DNA of 64,000 nt from Liolophura sinensis. Its lineage: Eukaryota > Mollusca > Polyplacophora > Chitonida > Chitonidae. The notes under the pieces were generated by a model, which ran no database searches, had not been told where the DNA came from, and was given only the letters and a program-made list of their open reading frames with translations. This document shows positions 36,035 to 47,429 of this stretch, piece after piece. Numbering within the stretch: the stretch's first letter is position 1; each line of letters opens with the position of its first letter. The stretch spans positions 25,523,265-25,587,264 of the forward strand of contig NC_088303.1 of NCBI RefSeq assembly GCF_032854445.1, read 5' to 3'. The position numbers were made by a program, and so were the translations under genes.

Positions 36035-36747
36035 GTGTTAAGTCACAACTTAAGGTTACGTTATAATGCTCAGATCTAAGCTTTCACAAGGAAAGTCTGT
36101 TTTGGCTATACGCTGTATTAATCTTACCCTAAACGGGTCGTATTTCCACTTTTTTACTATTGGTTCCAAAAGTAAGAATTTAATTTATCTTTCAAACACT
36201 GACCTGAATAATGCCTTTGTATTACTAACACGGCTCGATAACACAGCTTGAGTTTTGCACCTTAAATTGTCTATTAATATACATGTATATAATGAAAGGT
36301 GTTCAAATGGTATAACCTGTATTATATCATCCCTGCTTACATTGCTTAAAGCGTGTGGTTTGTATGTCGACTTCAATTTACATCAGAGTGTTGATTAGCC
36401 ACTGTCCGCTCTTAACATCTTTGTCAATGTTAAGTACAGTTAAGTACTTGGGAAATTGCAGAGATGATCGTTGCGTGTAAGTCAGTTCTTTGATAGTTTT
36501 AGGTGGTGGGTGATAAAGCCTAATTGGTCAAGCAAAGGCGTGGAGGAAAACGCAAACCATAATCTTGGAAAACTGAAACACAGATGTCCGTTTTCTGTTT
36601 GAATTAACACTATTCTGGTTTACGGACAAATTGTAGTTTCCATCGTCTTTATGATACGTACATAAGAACAGTCCCAGTGTAGGAATTACTGTGATATGGT
36701 GTATGTTGTATGAGACCTGCACACAGACTTTGGACTTAAAACCATAT

Positions 36748-36845
36748 TTTTATTGATTGATTGGTTGATTTGTTGCGTGACGCAAGAATATACAAGAATA
36801 TTTGACTGTATAGTCAATTTAGCGGCTGGAAAAAAACACCTATAG
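36748..36845 (-). mobile_element. decayed SINE-1 tail, followed by a G run
   Basis: 'ttgattggttgatttgttgc', 'caagaatatttgactgta' and the following bases resemble the reversed SINE-1 tail with many changes. A run of about 14 G interrupted by one A lies at 36852-36867. Confidence 0.35.
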
Positions 36846-36985
36846 GTTAAATGGGGGGGGGGGGGGAGGGTGCCGTGGACAAACTTCCAACTGTCAAACT
36901 ACTTATGGACTTTCCCACAAGTCACGTACAGATATACACACGCAAATCTTGTGGACGATTTGTGGTCTTGAACGATCGCGCAAAC

Positions 36986-37031
36986 GGCCACACGAGCGTC
37001 GTCGATCGCGTATTGTCACTAAGGCCCCACA
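36986..37031 (-). repeat. single inverted unit of the 37-bp minisatellite
   Basis: 'ggccacacgagcgtc' and 'ttgtcactaaggcc' match, in reverse complement, the two conserved parts of the unit at 145-915. The middle is replaced by 'gtcgatcgcgta'. It lies about 130 bp upstream of the SCP C start. Confidence 0.6.
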
Positions 37032-37161
37032 AGGACACTCTGATTTTGAATATTCTTGTTCATATAATGTGAGCAGATCTTATACCAAGACATGTACATA
37101 CTGACCGATTGGTTGACTTCAGACTAAACAGAATTACTTTGCTGTTATTTGCAGAACAAAA

Positions 37162-37707
37162 ATGGCGAATGACCTTGACCTGCTTCAGGAAAAATGGCGC
37201 CTGTGGTTTAAGATGTTGGACATCAATAATGACGGGACGTTGTCCCTTGAGGATTGGACTCAGGGGGCGGAGACGATGATCAGAGAACATAACCTGAACG
37301 AGAAATATGCTGAGGTCGCGATGGCAAGCTATCACAGACTAGGGGCGCTACTGCTGGGTGAAAGCATGAAGGATAACAAAGCCGTCACGGTCGACCAGTT
37401 TGTGGACAACTTGACCTCATTCTACAAGGAGGACAGTGAGAAAGCCCAAAAGTACATCTTCAATGTCATCAGGCAACTGTTCCTCGTGGCTGATGTCAAC
37501 CGGGACGCTCTCATTTCCCAGGAAGAGTTTGTCATCATGATGAAAAGCTTCGGAATCAAATCCGAAAAATCTCGTCAGTTTTACGAGAAATTGCCTCGCT
37601 TTCAGTTAAACAAAGTTCCGATGCAGGACGCCATCAACTGGTGGGTGGATGTGTGGTTTGGTACTGATGCCGCCAGGTGGCAGACCGTAAAGCAAATGTT
37701 CGACTGA
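37162..37707 (+). CDS. SCP-like EF-hand protein (paralog C)
   Basis: 181 residues from ATG to TGA in one exon; probably a soluble intracellular calcium-binding protein. The N-terminal signature is LLQEKWRLWFKMLD. EF loop I (residues 20-31, DINNDGTLSLED) is complete. Loop II (around 68-80) and loop IV are degenerate. Loop III (111-122, DVNRDALISQEE) keeps acidic ligands and Glu12 but has Ala instead of the near-invariant Gly at position 6, which may weaken the site. The C-terminus carries the WWVDVWFGTD block shared with D, E and F but not with A/B. An acceptor (ttatttgcag) lies 7 bp before the ATG, so the 5' UTR is probably spliced. The nearest gene-like neighbours are the unidentified exons at 31-36 kb. 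Confidence 0.9.
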   Translation: MANDLDLLQEKWRLWFKMLDINNDGTLSLEDWTQGAETMIREHNLNEKYAEVAMASYHRLGALLLGESMKDNKAVTVDQFVDNLTSFYKEDSEKAQKYIFNVIRQLFLVADVNRDALISQEEFVIMMKSFGIKSEKSRQFYEKLPRFQLNKVPMQDAINWWVDVWFGTDAARWQTVKQMFD

Positions 37708-38023
37708 AACTTGAGCAGGAACTGTAACATTGTAGTTAACCAGATGCCATGAAACTCCTATCACTGATAACTATCTACTGTCGTTAGTGGATATCATAAT
37801 TTTTTTAGCGGATGATATATTTGAGAAACCGTTGGTTACTTTACAGGTAATCGTCATAGGAAAATATACAACCGCGAAGGCGAGAAGAGAAAATGTAAAA
37901 AAAAAAATTTTACAGGTAGTACATTCTGAAACCCATCATGTATCTGACAAATATGCTCATACTAAATCCAGACCTCACGGAACAGCACTCTTTATAGTAC
38001 ACATGATAAACGTGGTATTGTAG

Positions 38024-38140
38024 TGGGTTTTCCCCGGGCTCTGCCCGGTTTCCTCCCACCATAATGCTGACCGCCGTTGTATAAGTGAAATATTTTTGAA
38101 TACGGCGTAAAACACATAAATACATAAATAAAATAATTAA
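38024..38140 (+). mobile_element. SINE-1 3' half
   Basis: 'tgggttttccccgggctctg', 'cccggtttcctcccaccata', 'atgctgaccgccgttgtata' and 'agtgaaatatttttgaatac' match the SINE-1 body and tail, ending in an ATAAATA run. The tRNA-like head is missing (5' truncated). Confidence 0.88.
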
Positions 38141-38499
38141 ATCAGTTGCGAATACATTGTGTTCTATACCATCTACTACTTCTTTATGGGACAGGCGTTG
38201 TATAATGTCTCAAACTGCCAGAAAATATTGGATTCGTGATGGGGAATTTTAAGGTAATTGTGTAGAGTTGGGAAACCATAACAAACACATATATGTGCAC
38301 TGACTATTGGGTACGCATATTTGAAAGCCATTTGACTTTGTGTAAGTGAATTTACATATTAGTATTTGGAAGTACTGCTGACTGTATTTATCCATTTGGA
38401 TCCAATGGGGACATTTATTTATTCATATACTATAAATAAATGCATATTGATCGATGTATTTTGGGGGTTCATAAATACATACAGTACATACTAGTCATT

Positions 38500-38830
38500 T
38501 AATTCATCGCTTTTCAGGTGGGTGGAGATGAACCCATGGTACAGTAGGTCTACACTTTTCGGGGAGGGTGGAGGGTTATGCACCTATGATACAGGAGGCC
38601 TACATACATACTGGTCACTGTATTGGTCACTTTTAGAGGTGGGTGGAAGGATATGAACCTACATACATACTGGTCAGTGTATTGATCACGTTTCGGGGTG
38701 GGTGGTGGGTGGTGGGTGGTGGGATATGAACCTGTGGTACAGTAGGCCTACAATCCATCCTGGTCACTGTATTCATCCGTTTCTCAACCATAAATATACT
38801 AGTCACAGTACTTATCTCTTGAGGTGCATG
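38500..38830. repeat. tandem repeat, about 85-90-bp period
   Basis: Three to four units, each with a 'ggtgggtgga' stretch, 'atgaacc', 'ggtacagtaggcctaca' and 'actggtcactgtattgatca'. The third unit has internally expanded 'ggtgggt' four times near 38697. Confidence 0.8.
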
Positions 38831-38906
38831 AAAACATATATATATTGCATGGTCACCATTCAGGTGAGAAATTTTACTTTATGTTATGTCACCCTTTTTT
38901 TTATTT

Positions 38907-39157
38907 GGACCTCCGTGGCATAGCGGTTAGCGTGTACTAGTGCAGCAAAAAGACACAAGAGGGACTATCACCAGTGCGGTCGCTGCGAGTTCAAGCCCAG
39001 CTCATTCTGACTCGCTATCAGGTCGTAGCTTCTGCAAGGTCGCGGGTAATCAGCCCTGAGCTGCCCCGGCATTTTCCCACCATAATGATGGCCTCCATCG
39101 TACAAGTGAAATATTCTTGAGGACCTCATAAAACACCAATCAAATAAGTAAAATAAA
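38907..39157 (+). mobile_element. SINE-1, full length with tRNA-like head
   Basis: The most complete plus-strand SINE-1. The head carries a box-A-like 'tggcatagcggttagcgtg' (38916) and a box-B-like 'ggtcgctgcgagttcaagcc' (38979). The body contains 'cattttcccaccataatgat' and the tail 'aagtgaaatattcttgagga' with 'aaacaccaatcaaataagta'. The head is longer than a tRNA between the boxes. Pol III promoter boxes are visible, but current activity cannot be judged. Confidence 0.88.
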
Positions 39158-39564
39158 TTTCACATTTTTTCTCAAAGTATGAACTGAACATTTTGTGTAG
39201 TCCTTATCACAAAAATTCTTTAAAGCGACATCAATATTATGGTGTATAATCGGGTTTGTGTGTATAACTTAAAACACATTTTATTTACTACACTGCGCAC
39301 AAAATTTTATATCAACCTAAAAGCCCATCTTGGTGCCTTGTCAGGTTATCAGCATGGTGTATCTCCCTTGTTTTCAAAATGGCACGCAATGTTTTTCTGC
39401 CCAAAAAATTTTTTTTTTTAGTACGTATTAACATTGTGCCAAGCGTTTACATTTGGGCGTCCTTGGTATTAAACTATTTCTACGACATAAATCATTGTTG
39501 TCATGTTTATTGCCACTAAATACTGTGAAATATTAAGCAGCCGATTTCCAAAAAAAAATTAATA

Positions 39565-39785
39565 ATAATTTGTTAAATTTAACAGGAAGTCCGTTGTCTG
39601 AGTGATCCTGGGAATGTATTCTGTTATTGCATGGAGATTATTCTGTTTAAATATAATACACACATTCTGTTAATTCAACAACAGAGATTCCATTTCTGTA
39701 ACAGAATATTCTGTTGATAACGGAATGCATTCTAGCATCACTCACACAAAAGAACTTTCTGTTAAAATTACCAGATTATTTTTAA
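39565..39785. mobile_element. foldback MITE-like element
   Basis: Inverted arms: left 'tctgagtgatcctgggaatg' with 'tattctgtta'; right 'taacggaatgcattctagca' with 'tcactcac'. Outer parts ('ttaaatttaacaggaagt' and 'aactttctgttaaaatta') also pair. The centre has further 'attctgtt'/'aacagaat' palindromes. About 220 bp, non-coding. Confidence 0.65.
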
Positions 39786-39807
39786 GCATGCAGAGTACCC
39801 CCAGCGG

Positions 39808-40124
39808 TCAGAAGATGTATTCTGGAGTTGTCGGTTTGTCAATCACCAGATTATTCCAGCTTTTAGCTAATATTTTAGCGAAGTGATTTGTCATTTGTCG
39901 TCCACCAGCTGGCAACTTCTGTGTGCCCCGATACTCTGTAATTCTCTCCCCACCAGAGAATATTCCATTCTTCAGCTGTTGTGCACCGAAGTACATGAAC
40001 ATATAGGCATTTACTATTCAAGCTGTAATTGCTGTGCTCCGAAGTCCTCAACAGTAATCCAGTTGTCAGTAGCTGCGACCGTGAAGGAGCTTTTGCCGTC
40101 TACCATACCACCCGTATATACCAT
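39808..40124 (-). pseudogene. possible broken reading frame with about 55-bp repeats
   Basis: On the minus strand an ATG frame (40124 to a TAG at 40013) reads MVYTGGMVDGKSSF and ends EDFGAQQLQLE. A second frame (40002 to 39808) reads YFGAQQLKNGIFSGGER, then EYRGTQKLPAGGRQ. The G-A/T-Q-Q/K-L motif occurs three times, 53 and 58 bp apart, so the locus is a short tandem repeat that is protein-like on this strand. The plus strand is also open (39883-40152), so strand and coding status are uncertain. The family is not recognised. Confidence 0.25.
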
Positions 40125-40345
40125 GCTTGTTGAACGTGAAGAATTAGGTTAGCTAGATTATAGTAAAAATTTTAATTCTGACATAACGATGACATTTGAA
40201 TCTGTAATTTTGTGATGAGCAATAAAGATTTGTGCATGTACATTTTACATTTTATAAATAATTAGTTTTTCAAAAGTGAATAAGCTACCTTTGATCTTTC
40301 GTAGAGCAGAGAAAATGCTTTATTTAGATCTTTTCGGAACTTTAA

Positions 40346-40513
40346 ATGTCTTGCTTCGACCGCGACCAATTCACGGAGTTCATTTGTCGGGTAACTGAGT
40401 TTGCAAAGAATACAGTTTCTACATCAGGAAGACGCAAATTGTTAGTGTGTACTAACTGGCCTGACAATTCTGTACACATCAGAGGGACATTAACTGAACA
40501 GGAAAAAAATTAA
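40346..40513 (+). CDS. small ORF of 55 residues, unidentified
   Basis: ATG-initiated (CFDRDQFTEFICRVTEF, later VCTNWPDNSVHIRGTLTEQE), preceded immediately by an in-frame TAA and ended by TAA. The amino-acid composition is less biased than that of neighbouring random frames. There is no domain, signal peptide or splice context that I can name. It could be a chance frame in an AT-rich intergenic region. Confidence 0.15.
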   Translation: MSCFDRDQFTEFICRVTEFAKNTVSTSGRRKLLVCTNWPDNSVHIRGTLTEQEKN

Positions 40514-41040
40514 AATTATTGTACACGTTGACATTGTGAAAACCGAACAACACACTGTAAAGCATCGTCATAATAAAGTGTCCCTCAGGCTATTGGGGAG
40601 CATGTCATTCTCAACCTCCACGCAGTATACATCAGTCAAATATGTTCACTAGCATACCCTGTTAAGCTAAACATGCTCTATTCCCATGCAATGAAAAGCT
40701 CGTTTTAGCGTTTCACAGTTCAGTGGCTCCTGGACGCATAATTTGGCCTTCACCCGTTTAGTTCATCCATACTTAACACAGCGGCACTCCATCAAGGACT
40801 GACAATTGGTCCGCGGTTTCAAGTCTGAATGAACAAAGCCGACAGACTGCTCGACCATTGGCTTACCTATGCAGCTCCTCATCTTTAAACTTTAAGGGTA
40901 ACAGGATAACACTGAATCCCTTGACTTCCTGCGCAGGTAAGCATATCGGTCTCTGGGAACAGAGATGAGGTCAGTCGTACACAATCTTTATGAAGACAGT
41001 TTGTTTCACTGAATATTTTCGGTTTATTAGTTGCGACAGA

Positions 41041-41170
41041 GCTCTGTCTAACCGTCTGTCTGTCAGTCATTTGGTCGGTCTGATCATCTGTCTGTCAGTC
41101 ACTGGTCTGTCTGACCATCTGTTTGTCAGTCAGTTGGTCGGTGTGTCGGTCTGTCTTGCTCAGCTGGTCA
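41041..41170. repeat. degenerate 'gtctgtcagtcagttggtcg' tandem repeat
   Basis: About four units of 30-37 bp combining 'ctgtctgtcagtca' and 'ttggtcggtctgacc'. It is a simple-sequence-derived minisatellite. Confidence 0.8.
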
Positions 41171-42925
41171 AATCTTTGACATCACACGTGTGTTTTTTTT
41201 TACCTTGCACCATTCACTGAACGAAGGCCTAACTGGAAGTGGTGTTGCACCTATTGCGATTGTTAATCTTTCATCTGTCGGATATATCAATATCCCGACT
41301 GCAATCAGTATCCATAGTTCAGAAATAGGCTAATCTCAATGAGTCAAAAATATCTTTTATTATTTCACATATTTTGTACTTTTTGTGACCCACAGTTAAC
41401 TATATTACTTGGATACAGGGATATGCGCATTTTTATTTTCGAGTCCCACAGACGATTTCTTCAAACGCATGGCACAAACTTTAGAGTGATACATGAATTT
41501 TGCATTTTCACTTGAGGTTCGGAAAGCGATATAAGGTGGGTTGTTTTGTCTGGGCATCTACAAGCAGACAACGTCGCCCTATGGTCGGCAAACTAATCGT
41601 CCAGGTCTAGATAAATGAAAAGACAAACTAGACTAAATGTAGATTTGTATCGACAAATTATCCCACACGAAATTTAAAAAGCATAAAGTTTTGTCTTTGT
41701 GATGTTGCATTAGCCTGAATGCGCCGCCATGTATCAAGAATAAAAATGTATCTGTCCCGTAAGAATTCCAGACTGAAAATTGCTTTACAGCGTCACCATG
41801 TACATCAGGACAAAAATGACTGTAGCCGTTTATGTCTGTTTCCTGCCATCTTCCTGAATAGCTCAGACTGCGATATTTGTTACCTTTTCTTTTGAACCAA
41901 AACTCTGTTATCGAGTACGTCAGTCGGTTAAAACAAACTTCTCTGGTCTTTCCCAGACGAAGACAAAAACTATTCAGAAAATGCACCCTCGTGTGAGTGA
42001 CGTAAAACGATAACAAGGTTGCTTGCCAACATCTAACTTCTTAACATCTTCATAAGAATTTACTTCTATTAGAGGCCATGTATAATTTAAAGTGTGTCTG
42101 TGATGATTGTCTTAAATTCTAAGTACTACTTTAAAAACGACGGGTAACATATATGTATTTGTTACACGTGACTGCGCTTGAGTAAGGTTGAGACTTTTAT
42201 TACGTGTATACATACGGTTCCTCTTATACCCAGCCTAACGATATTATCAGGTGAGAAAGGAAGCTTTGTCAGTATGTCTTATCGCAAGCCTTCGTGTTCT
42301 TCACAGCATACGTCTGTTTTCGTCTGTATGTATCTAACAATGGGAACACAAGTGACCTTCAAAGTAACTTTGACAGGCTGTCACACAGCAAGTCAAGCGT
42401 GCAAACTTTCTGGATTAGAACAGAGAAATATGTGATGGAAGAACAGAGCTAAAAAATCAGATCTATTGGGAGTGTAAATCCCAGATTAAACATTAAAAAT
42501 GGATTTTATCTGTGTTCATTTAACATAACATTAGACTACAAAACGTTTCAAATTTTAAAAACGATGATTCAGTGGAAAACGTTGTCATATGGTTAAAAGT
42601 GTCTTTCATGGTGCAAAGCCAAAGAATGGACTGTTTATTTTTAACTGACGTAGGAGTCGGCGGCAGTTGCAGATGATACAGATGTATCAAAAGCATACTA
42701 CGTATTAGTTGCCTAAGAGCGTAGGCCAATGAATGAAATGACCTGTCGGGCCCCTATAATTTTGCTGTTTGAAAGAAAACTGCATTGACCTTCCAATGAC
42801 CTCCTCTTTCCAAGGCTGACTCTTTATATTCCGTAAGTTAAATCAGTAGCGAAAAGGCAGGCCTATTAACCAGTATATGATAGTTCGGTGTCATGTTGGG
42901 AGTCAAGAATTTGTAAAAGGAACTT
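41171..42925. other. intergenic, no gene recognised
   Basis: The 127-residue minus frame at 41633-42016 is the longest here, but it has no recognisable domain or splice context. Two similar pieces within it ('cgccgccatgtatcaagaat' and 'cgtcaccatgtacatcagga') suggest a small internal repeat. Otherwise unremarkable. Confidence 0.35.
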
Positions 42926-42929
42926 GGTT

Positions 42930-43035
42930 CCCTCGAGCTCTGCCCGGTTTCCTCCCACCACAATGCCCGCTGTCGTATGAGTGAAATATTCTTGAGTACG
43001 GCGTGAAACACTAATGAAATAAATAAATAAGAGTT
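42930..43035 (+). mobile_element. SINE-1 3' half
   Basis: 'ctctgcccggtttcctccca', 'ccacaatgcccgctgtcgta' and 'gtgaaatattcttgagtacg' followed by (AAATA)n. 5' truncated. Confidence 0.88.
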
Positions 43036-43489
43036 TGGACGATACCACGGCAATTATAAATCGTCACTATTCATTTTTCCTAAGGTTATTGTTTTTATGA
43101 TGATCTATATTGGGCTGAACTATCAATTAACGCCACGGACGCTGGCAACCTATGCCATGTCCCAGCAAATAATACTAATTTCACAGAAAGCAAGTTATGA
43201 GGCAATTACACGTTAAATGATTAATCACATATTTTAGGCTGTCACTGGCTTAATAGTCCAAAGTGTCGCTCAAATCGTGGTCAGTCAGCTCTTGGCCATC
43301 CACCCCCATATAGGACTCACGGTTCTTTATAACTGAAATACTTTTAACTGCTGTGTAAAACCCAGCACCTTTCATTTCATTAACACCTTCTGCAGTTATT
43401 TCATCTATCTCCAATTTATCCTAGTATCTGTTTTAGATGGGGAAAGTAGTTATTCCCACTCCTCACACCGGATTACATATGCTTCACAT

Positions 43490-43580
43490 ATCTGTTGCTC
43501 ATCATCATATGGTTGAAACATTCATAAGTACGACGTAAAACCCCATCCATCCATCCATCCACCCATACATACATACTGTT
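43490..43580 (+). mobile_element. SINE-2-type tail with CATC microsatellite
   Basis: 'catcatcatatggttgaaac', 'attcataagtacgacgtaaa' and 'acccc' followed by (CATC)n and (ATAC)n. This is the same tail type as at 11258-11625, with a different terminal microsatellite. Confidence 0.6.
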
Positions 43581-44104
43581 TTTTGGGATATATAGTTTCT
43601 ATACTCTTCACAAATATGAGGAAGTAAATTGGCATAGCTGCTAGGTCAGTTGACACTAAATGATAGCAGTACTGAAACTTGAAAATTGTATGACAGATGG
43701 CTTTCCCAATGACATGATTTATCCATTTCGTATTTTAAAAACATTTTCTTCTTCAGCTCGTCGTAATGTTTTTAGAAACACCGACAGACCCACAGGTCTG
43801 TTAATACATTCATGTTTAATTCATTCGTCTGTAACTAATTTACACATAATTAATAACGGTAAGGCAAGTGGCTTCGTGATAGTTTCTACATATTATTAAT
43901 TGTACATTACCACTAGACACTCATGAATAAAATCATGTCGCCTTTGTTTGATATTTAAACTATTTGCACAATCAGTGGAAATTCGTGCGAATCGTTTTCC
44001 CCCAAAGCTTTTTGTGGACGATCACATGATATACAAGATAATGTGTACAACATTGCTGTATTTCCTATTATAATGATCGGCACGTTTCATATTTGAGTGA
44101 CTTA

Positions 44105-44192
44105 ATCTGCATTGTTTCTCCCCACCATAAAACTGGCAGCCCTTGTACCGGTACTATTCTTGAATACGGCGTTAAATACCAATCAAAAAAAA
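44105..44192 (+). mobile_element. SINE-1 tail fragment just upstream of SCP D
   Basis: 'ctccccaccataaaactggc', 'cttgtaccggtactattctt' and 'gaatacggcgttaaatacca' identify the tail. It ends about 90 bp before the SCP D start, within the presumed 5' UTR intron. Confidence 0.75.
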
Positions 44193-44280
44193 TTGTGGAA
44201 TACGATGTAGCGTCTGAAATTGTACTTGTTTGCTGTGTCACTTACAGATCTGGGAATTAGCGCGATAGCTGAAAGCAATA

Positions 44281-44838
44281 ATGGAGGCTGACTTGGAGTT
44301 TCTGCAGGAAAAATGGCGGGTCTGGTTTAACTTGCTGGACATTAACCGGGACGGGGTCTTGACATCCTCGGATTGGAATACAGGTGCCGAAACACTGATC
44401 AAAGAAAACAACCTCAAACCGGAACAAGCTGAAATCGCTCGAGAAAATTTTGAAAATCTTGGAATCAAGCTGCTTGGCGACGGTCATCTTAAAAAGAAGG
44501 GGAAGGCTGAAAAACACGAGCTTGTAGACAACCTGACGGCCTTTTACAAAGAAAGTAGTAACAAGGCCTACCAATACATTCATGACATTGCTCTTCACCT
44601 CTTTATGCTGACCGATGTTGATTGCAACTCTGTGGTCTCGAGGAAGGAATTCACTGCCATTTGTAAAAGTCTAGGAATCCAATCCGACAGCGCGGCCGCA
44701 TTTTACGAGACCCTGAAGCACGCGGACTGTGAGAGAGTTCCCGTGGAAGCAGCGGTTAACTGGTGGGTGGACGTTTTCTTCGGGACAGATCGGGACCAGT
44801 GGGAACGATTTAAAAACATCACGAGCGAAAACTGTTAA
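44281..44838 (+). CDS. SCP-like EF-hand protein (paralog D)
   Basis: 185 residues from ATG to TAA in a single exon. N-terminal signature FLQEKWRVWFNLLD; EF loop I (20-31, DINRDGVLTSSD) complete. Loop II has become a lysine-rich stretch (around 69-80). Loop III (112-123, DVDCNSVVSRKE) keeps positions 1, 3, 9 and 12 but has Asn at 5 and Ser for Gly at 6. Loop IV is lost. The C-terminal WWVDVFFGTD block groups it with C, E and F. An in-frame TAG lies just upstream of the ATG, which fixes the start, and the acceptor 'gtcacttacag' is 33 bp upstream, again implying a 5' UTR intron. Closest to paralog C by eye. Confidence 0.9.
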   Translation: MEADLEFLQEKWRVWFNLLDINRDGVLTSSDWNTGAETLIKENNLKPEQAEIARENFENLGIKLLGDGHLKKKGKAEKHELVDNLTAFYKESSNKAYQYIHDIALHLFMLTDVDCNSVVSRKEFTAICKSLGIQSDSAAAFYETLKHADCERVPVEAAVNWWVDVFFGTDRDQWERFKNITSENC

Positions 44839-46330
44839 GCAGACAGCGAGAGCAAACCGCACAAAAAATCTACAGACTGAGACGTAAATGGTTTGGCAAC
44901 GTAACATTTAGAGACAAGTTTCTGATGTACAAAACCACGAATGACTCATTTTGGAATGAAAAAGTTTACAAAAATTACAAAAATCGAATGTTAATTGTTG
45001 CGATACTAAGGACATTTTAGGACACATGCGCGGACCGTACATGTATATATTCACTACTTCCAACTTTCGGTTGTTTTATGGAGGTTTGGATTGCGTAAAA
45101 AAACTATAACTTTAAAATCTTGACACTAGGTGAAGCCAAGGTATAGGCTACAGGAGCAAAGGTTCTATTCACTAAACTTCAGACTGTTGGGCTGTCATTA
45201 TTTTCTCGTTTGTGTACATTCAGAAGGGATTTACAGCGAATTTTACCAGCTTTATGAATAAACGATGAATATAACTTGTCTGAAGTAGACCTGTATACTT
45301 CTTGTGCTTGGATTAACAAAAAGCTATCCAAGGGATATGTGACTTCGATAATTAAGGAGTTCAAGGCTTCGTTTTTGTATTTTATTATTTGCCTTTAAAG
45401 TTTTTTATATTTTTAAGAATGACATTCGTTATTTCACTTTATTACACTATCACCTGTTAAAAGACTACAACTTTACTTAATGTTACTATACGGTATTGTA
45501 GATATTAACACTATTTACAAACATACAAATAATACCACAAACAAATTTTTGTTAAACTTTTGCCCATAATAAATTTCTCTGGGCGGTTGTTATGTTAAAA
45601 CCCCTCAGTTTGCTTTATTTCTGAAAACACAATTCAGTAGTTAAACTGTTGGTTGTAACGGTTGATTCGGAAAGAATTGTTAAAGAAAAAAGAACAATAA
45701 TATCATATGATTTCTTGTTGTGAATAACACACTGTATCGTACAATGTTATCGTTGTGTTGGTGACTGGAGTTTGCTACATTATCTATTTTATAACTATTT
45801 CATGCTTTGCATATAAGAATATTTCATTATAAAGGCGGTACCGAACCTTGCCGAACTCTAGAGAAACCATGCAACGCACCTCAGCAGTAATTTTACAGTT
45901 GTGTGGATATATAAGCCGAATTCGTATGCTGGATTTGAACACGCAACGGCACAACTACAGAACTAGAGTTAACTCCTCATAGACTATGCAAAGTGACACA
46001 TTTTGTTATTACTTCTTTGATTAATGGTTTGGTTAATGGTTTGATCAGTTGCCTTGAAAGATCCCGACCGGTGAAAATGAATTGTCGACCGGCATACAAT
46101 TAAGGGTCTGACGGACTGGAATGCAGTAATTAATCGTTAATAAGCTGGAAACATACTGGGTTTAATATGCCGTCATAATTATTACCCAGCGGCAATTCGT
46201 AAAAAAAATCCCCGTACAGTCATCCGCTGGCCACAGACCGGAGTTAATATTCGGTTAAACTTATTAGTTGGCAAACCTTGAGGCCACAAAAAATTGTTAA
46301 TTTTCCAAAATGGCTAACAACAGAAATGCA
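44839..46330. other. intergenic, no gene recognised
   Basis: AT-rich DNA after SCP D. No SINE tail, exon or RNA gene could be identified. Small frames such as 45179-45364 (minus) have no support. Confidence 0.45.
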
Positions 46331-46334
46331 CACA

Positions 46335-46680
46335 GCTTCCCACTAAAGCCATCAGATAACGACAGATCTGGTCAGGGCTTCGCCAACGAAGCCATCAGCT
46401 GACGAAAGAACCAAACATGGTTTCCTACTGAAGCCGCCTGTTAAACACAGAACTCGACATGAATTCCCAATGAAACCATCATTTGTCGACAGAATTGGAC
46501 TTCCTTCCCTGCTGAAGCCATCACTTGTCGACAGAAATGCACATGGTTTCCCACTGAAGCCATCACTTGTCGACAGACGTGGACATGGTTCCCTGCTGAA
46601 ACGATTACTGGTCGACAAACCTGGATATGGTTTCCTACTGGAGTGATCACTTGTCGACAAAATCAGTTAATTTCTCAAGA
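46335..46680. repeat. 42-bp minisatellite, about 8 units
   Basis: Units of 'gaagccatcacttgtcgaca' + 'gaaatgcacatggtttccca' + 'ct'. As 42 is divisible by three, the minus strand carries a 102-residue frame of 14-residue repeats (LSTSDGFS motif). I treat it as a repeat, not a gene, since neither a start context nor flanking exons are present. Confidence 0.88.
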
Positions 46681-46689
46681 AAGCATACA

Positions 46690-47060
46690 ACCCGGCCTTA
46701 AAACACTAGCTCGTTCATCTCCTAATGAAACCTATATTAGGCTGGAGAATACTAATTAATTTCCCATTAAAGGTTATATTCGACCTGAGCACAGTAGAGC
46801 ACACTAGAGCACACTAAAGCCTATATCCGGCTTGAACCCACTGGTTAATTTCCATGTAAAGCTTAATAGTACACTAGTTAATTTCCCACTAAAGCCTATA
46901 TCCCACTGGAGCACACTCGTTAATTTCCATTAAAGCCGATATCCCACTAGAGCACACTAGTTAATTTAACATTAAAGCCTATATCCATCAGTAATGAAAA
47001 GTTTCACCCATTTATCCACTTAGTTAATTTCCTATATCCGGAACACTCGTTAATTTCACG
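46690..47060. repeat. second minisatellite, about 48-bp units
   Basis: Degenerate units of 'cactagttaatttcccacta' + 'aagcctatatcccact' + 'agagca', about seven copies. They share 'cccactaaagc' with the preceding 42-bp array, so the two may have a common origin. Confidence 0.75.
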
Positions 47061-47429
47061 TGATATTTTCAATCAGAAAGAATACCTTTCCATAGACACT
47101 ATCATCTGGCGGTAATCTGCAGCTAATTTACCGCTGAAGCCATCATGTGGCAGAGCTAAAAAGGCATTCTGAATACCATACATGTGTTTTATCCAGATGT
47201 TTGCTGAACTGAAGTGTCCATTGTTTCCTGTAAAGCCACGCCCACTAATTTACTACGAGTACTCAAGTTGAAGAAAAACAGGGGTCTTAATAAACATTTA
47301 AACAAATTTTCCATTTCCACGAAGGAAGCCAGTTTTACTAAGCCATTAAGTGCCCTTGATATGTAGATGTCGCCTACATGTACTATTGAAAAAAGGTTAC
47401 CCATGTGCAATTCGGGCAATTGGGTAAAA

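Noticed and set aside
38907-39000. Possible tRNA gene
   Set aside because: A- and B-box-like sequences are present, but the spacing is too long, no cloverleaf forms, and the sequence continues into a SINE body and tail.
41633-42016. 127-residue minus frame
   Set aside because: No domain, no splice context and internal short repeats; not enough to call a gene.
46352-46660. 102-residue minus frame with LSTSDGFS repeats
   Set aside because: It follows from a 42-bp minisatellite; a second overlapping frame on the same strand is open as well.
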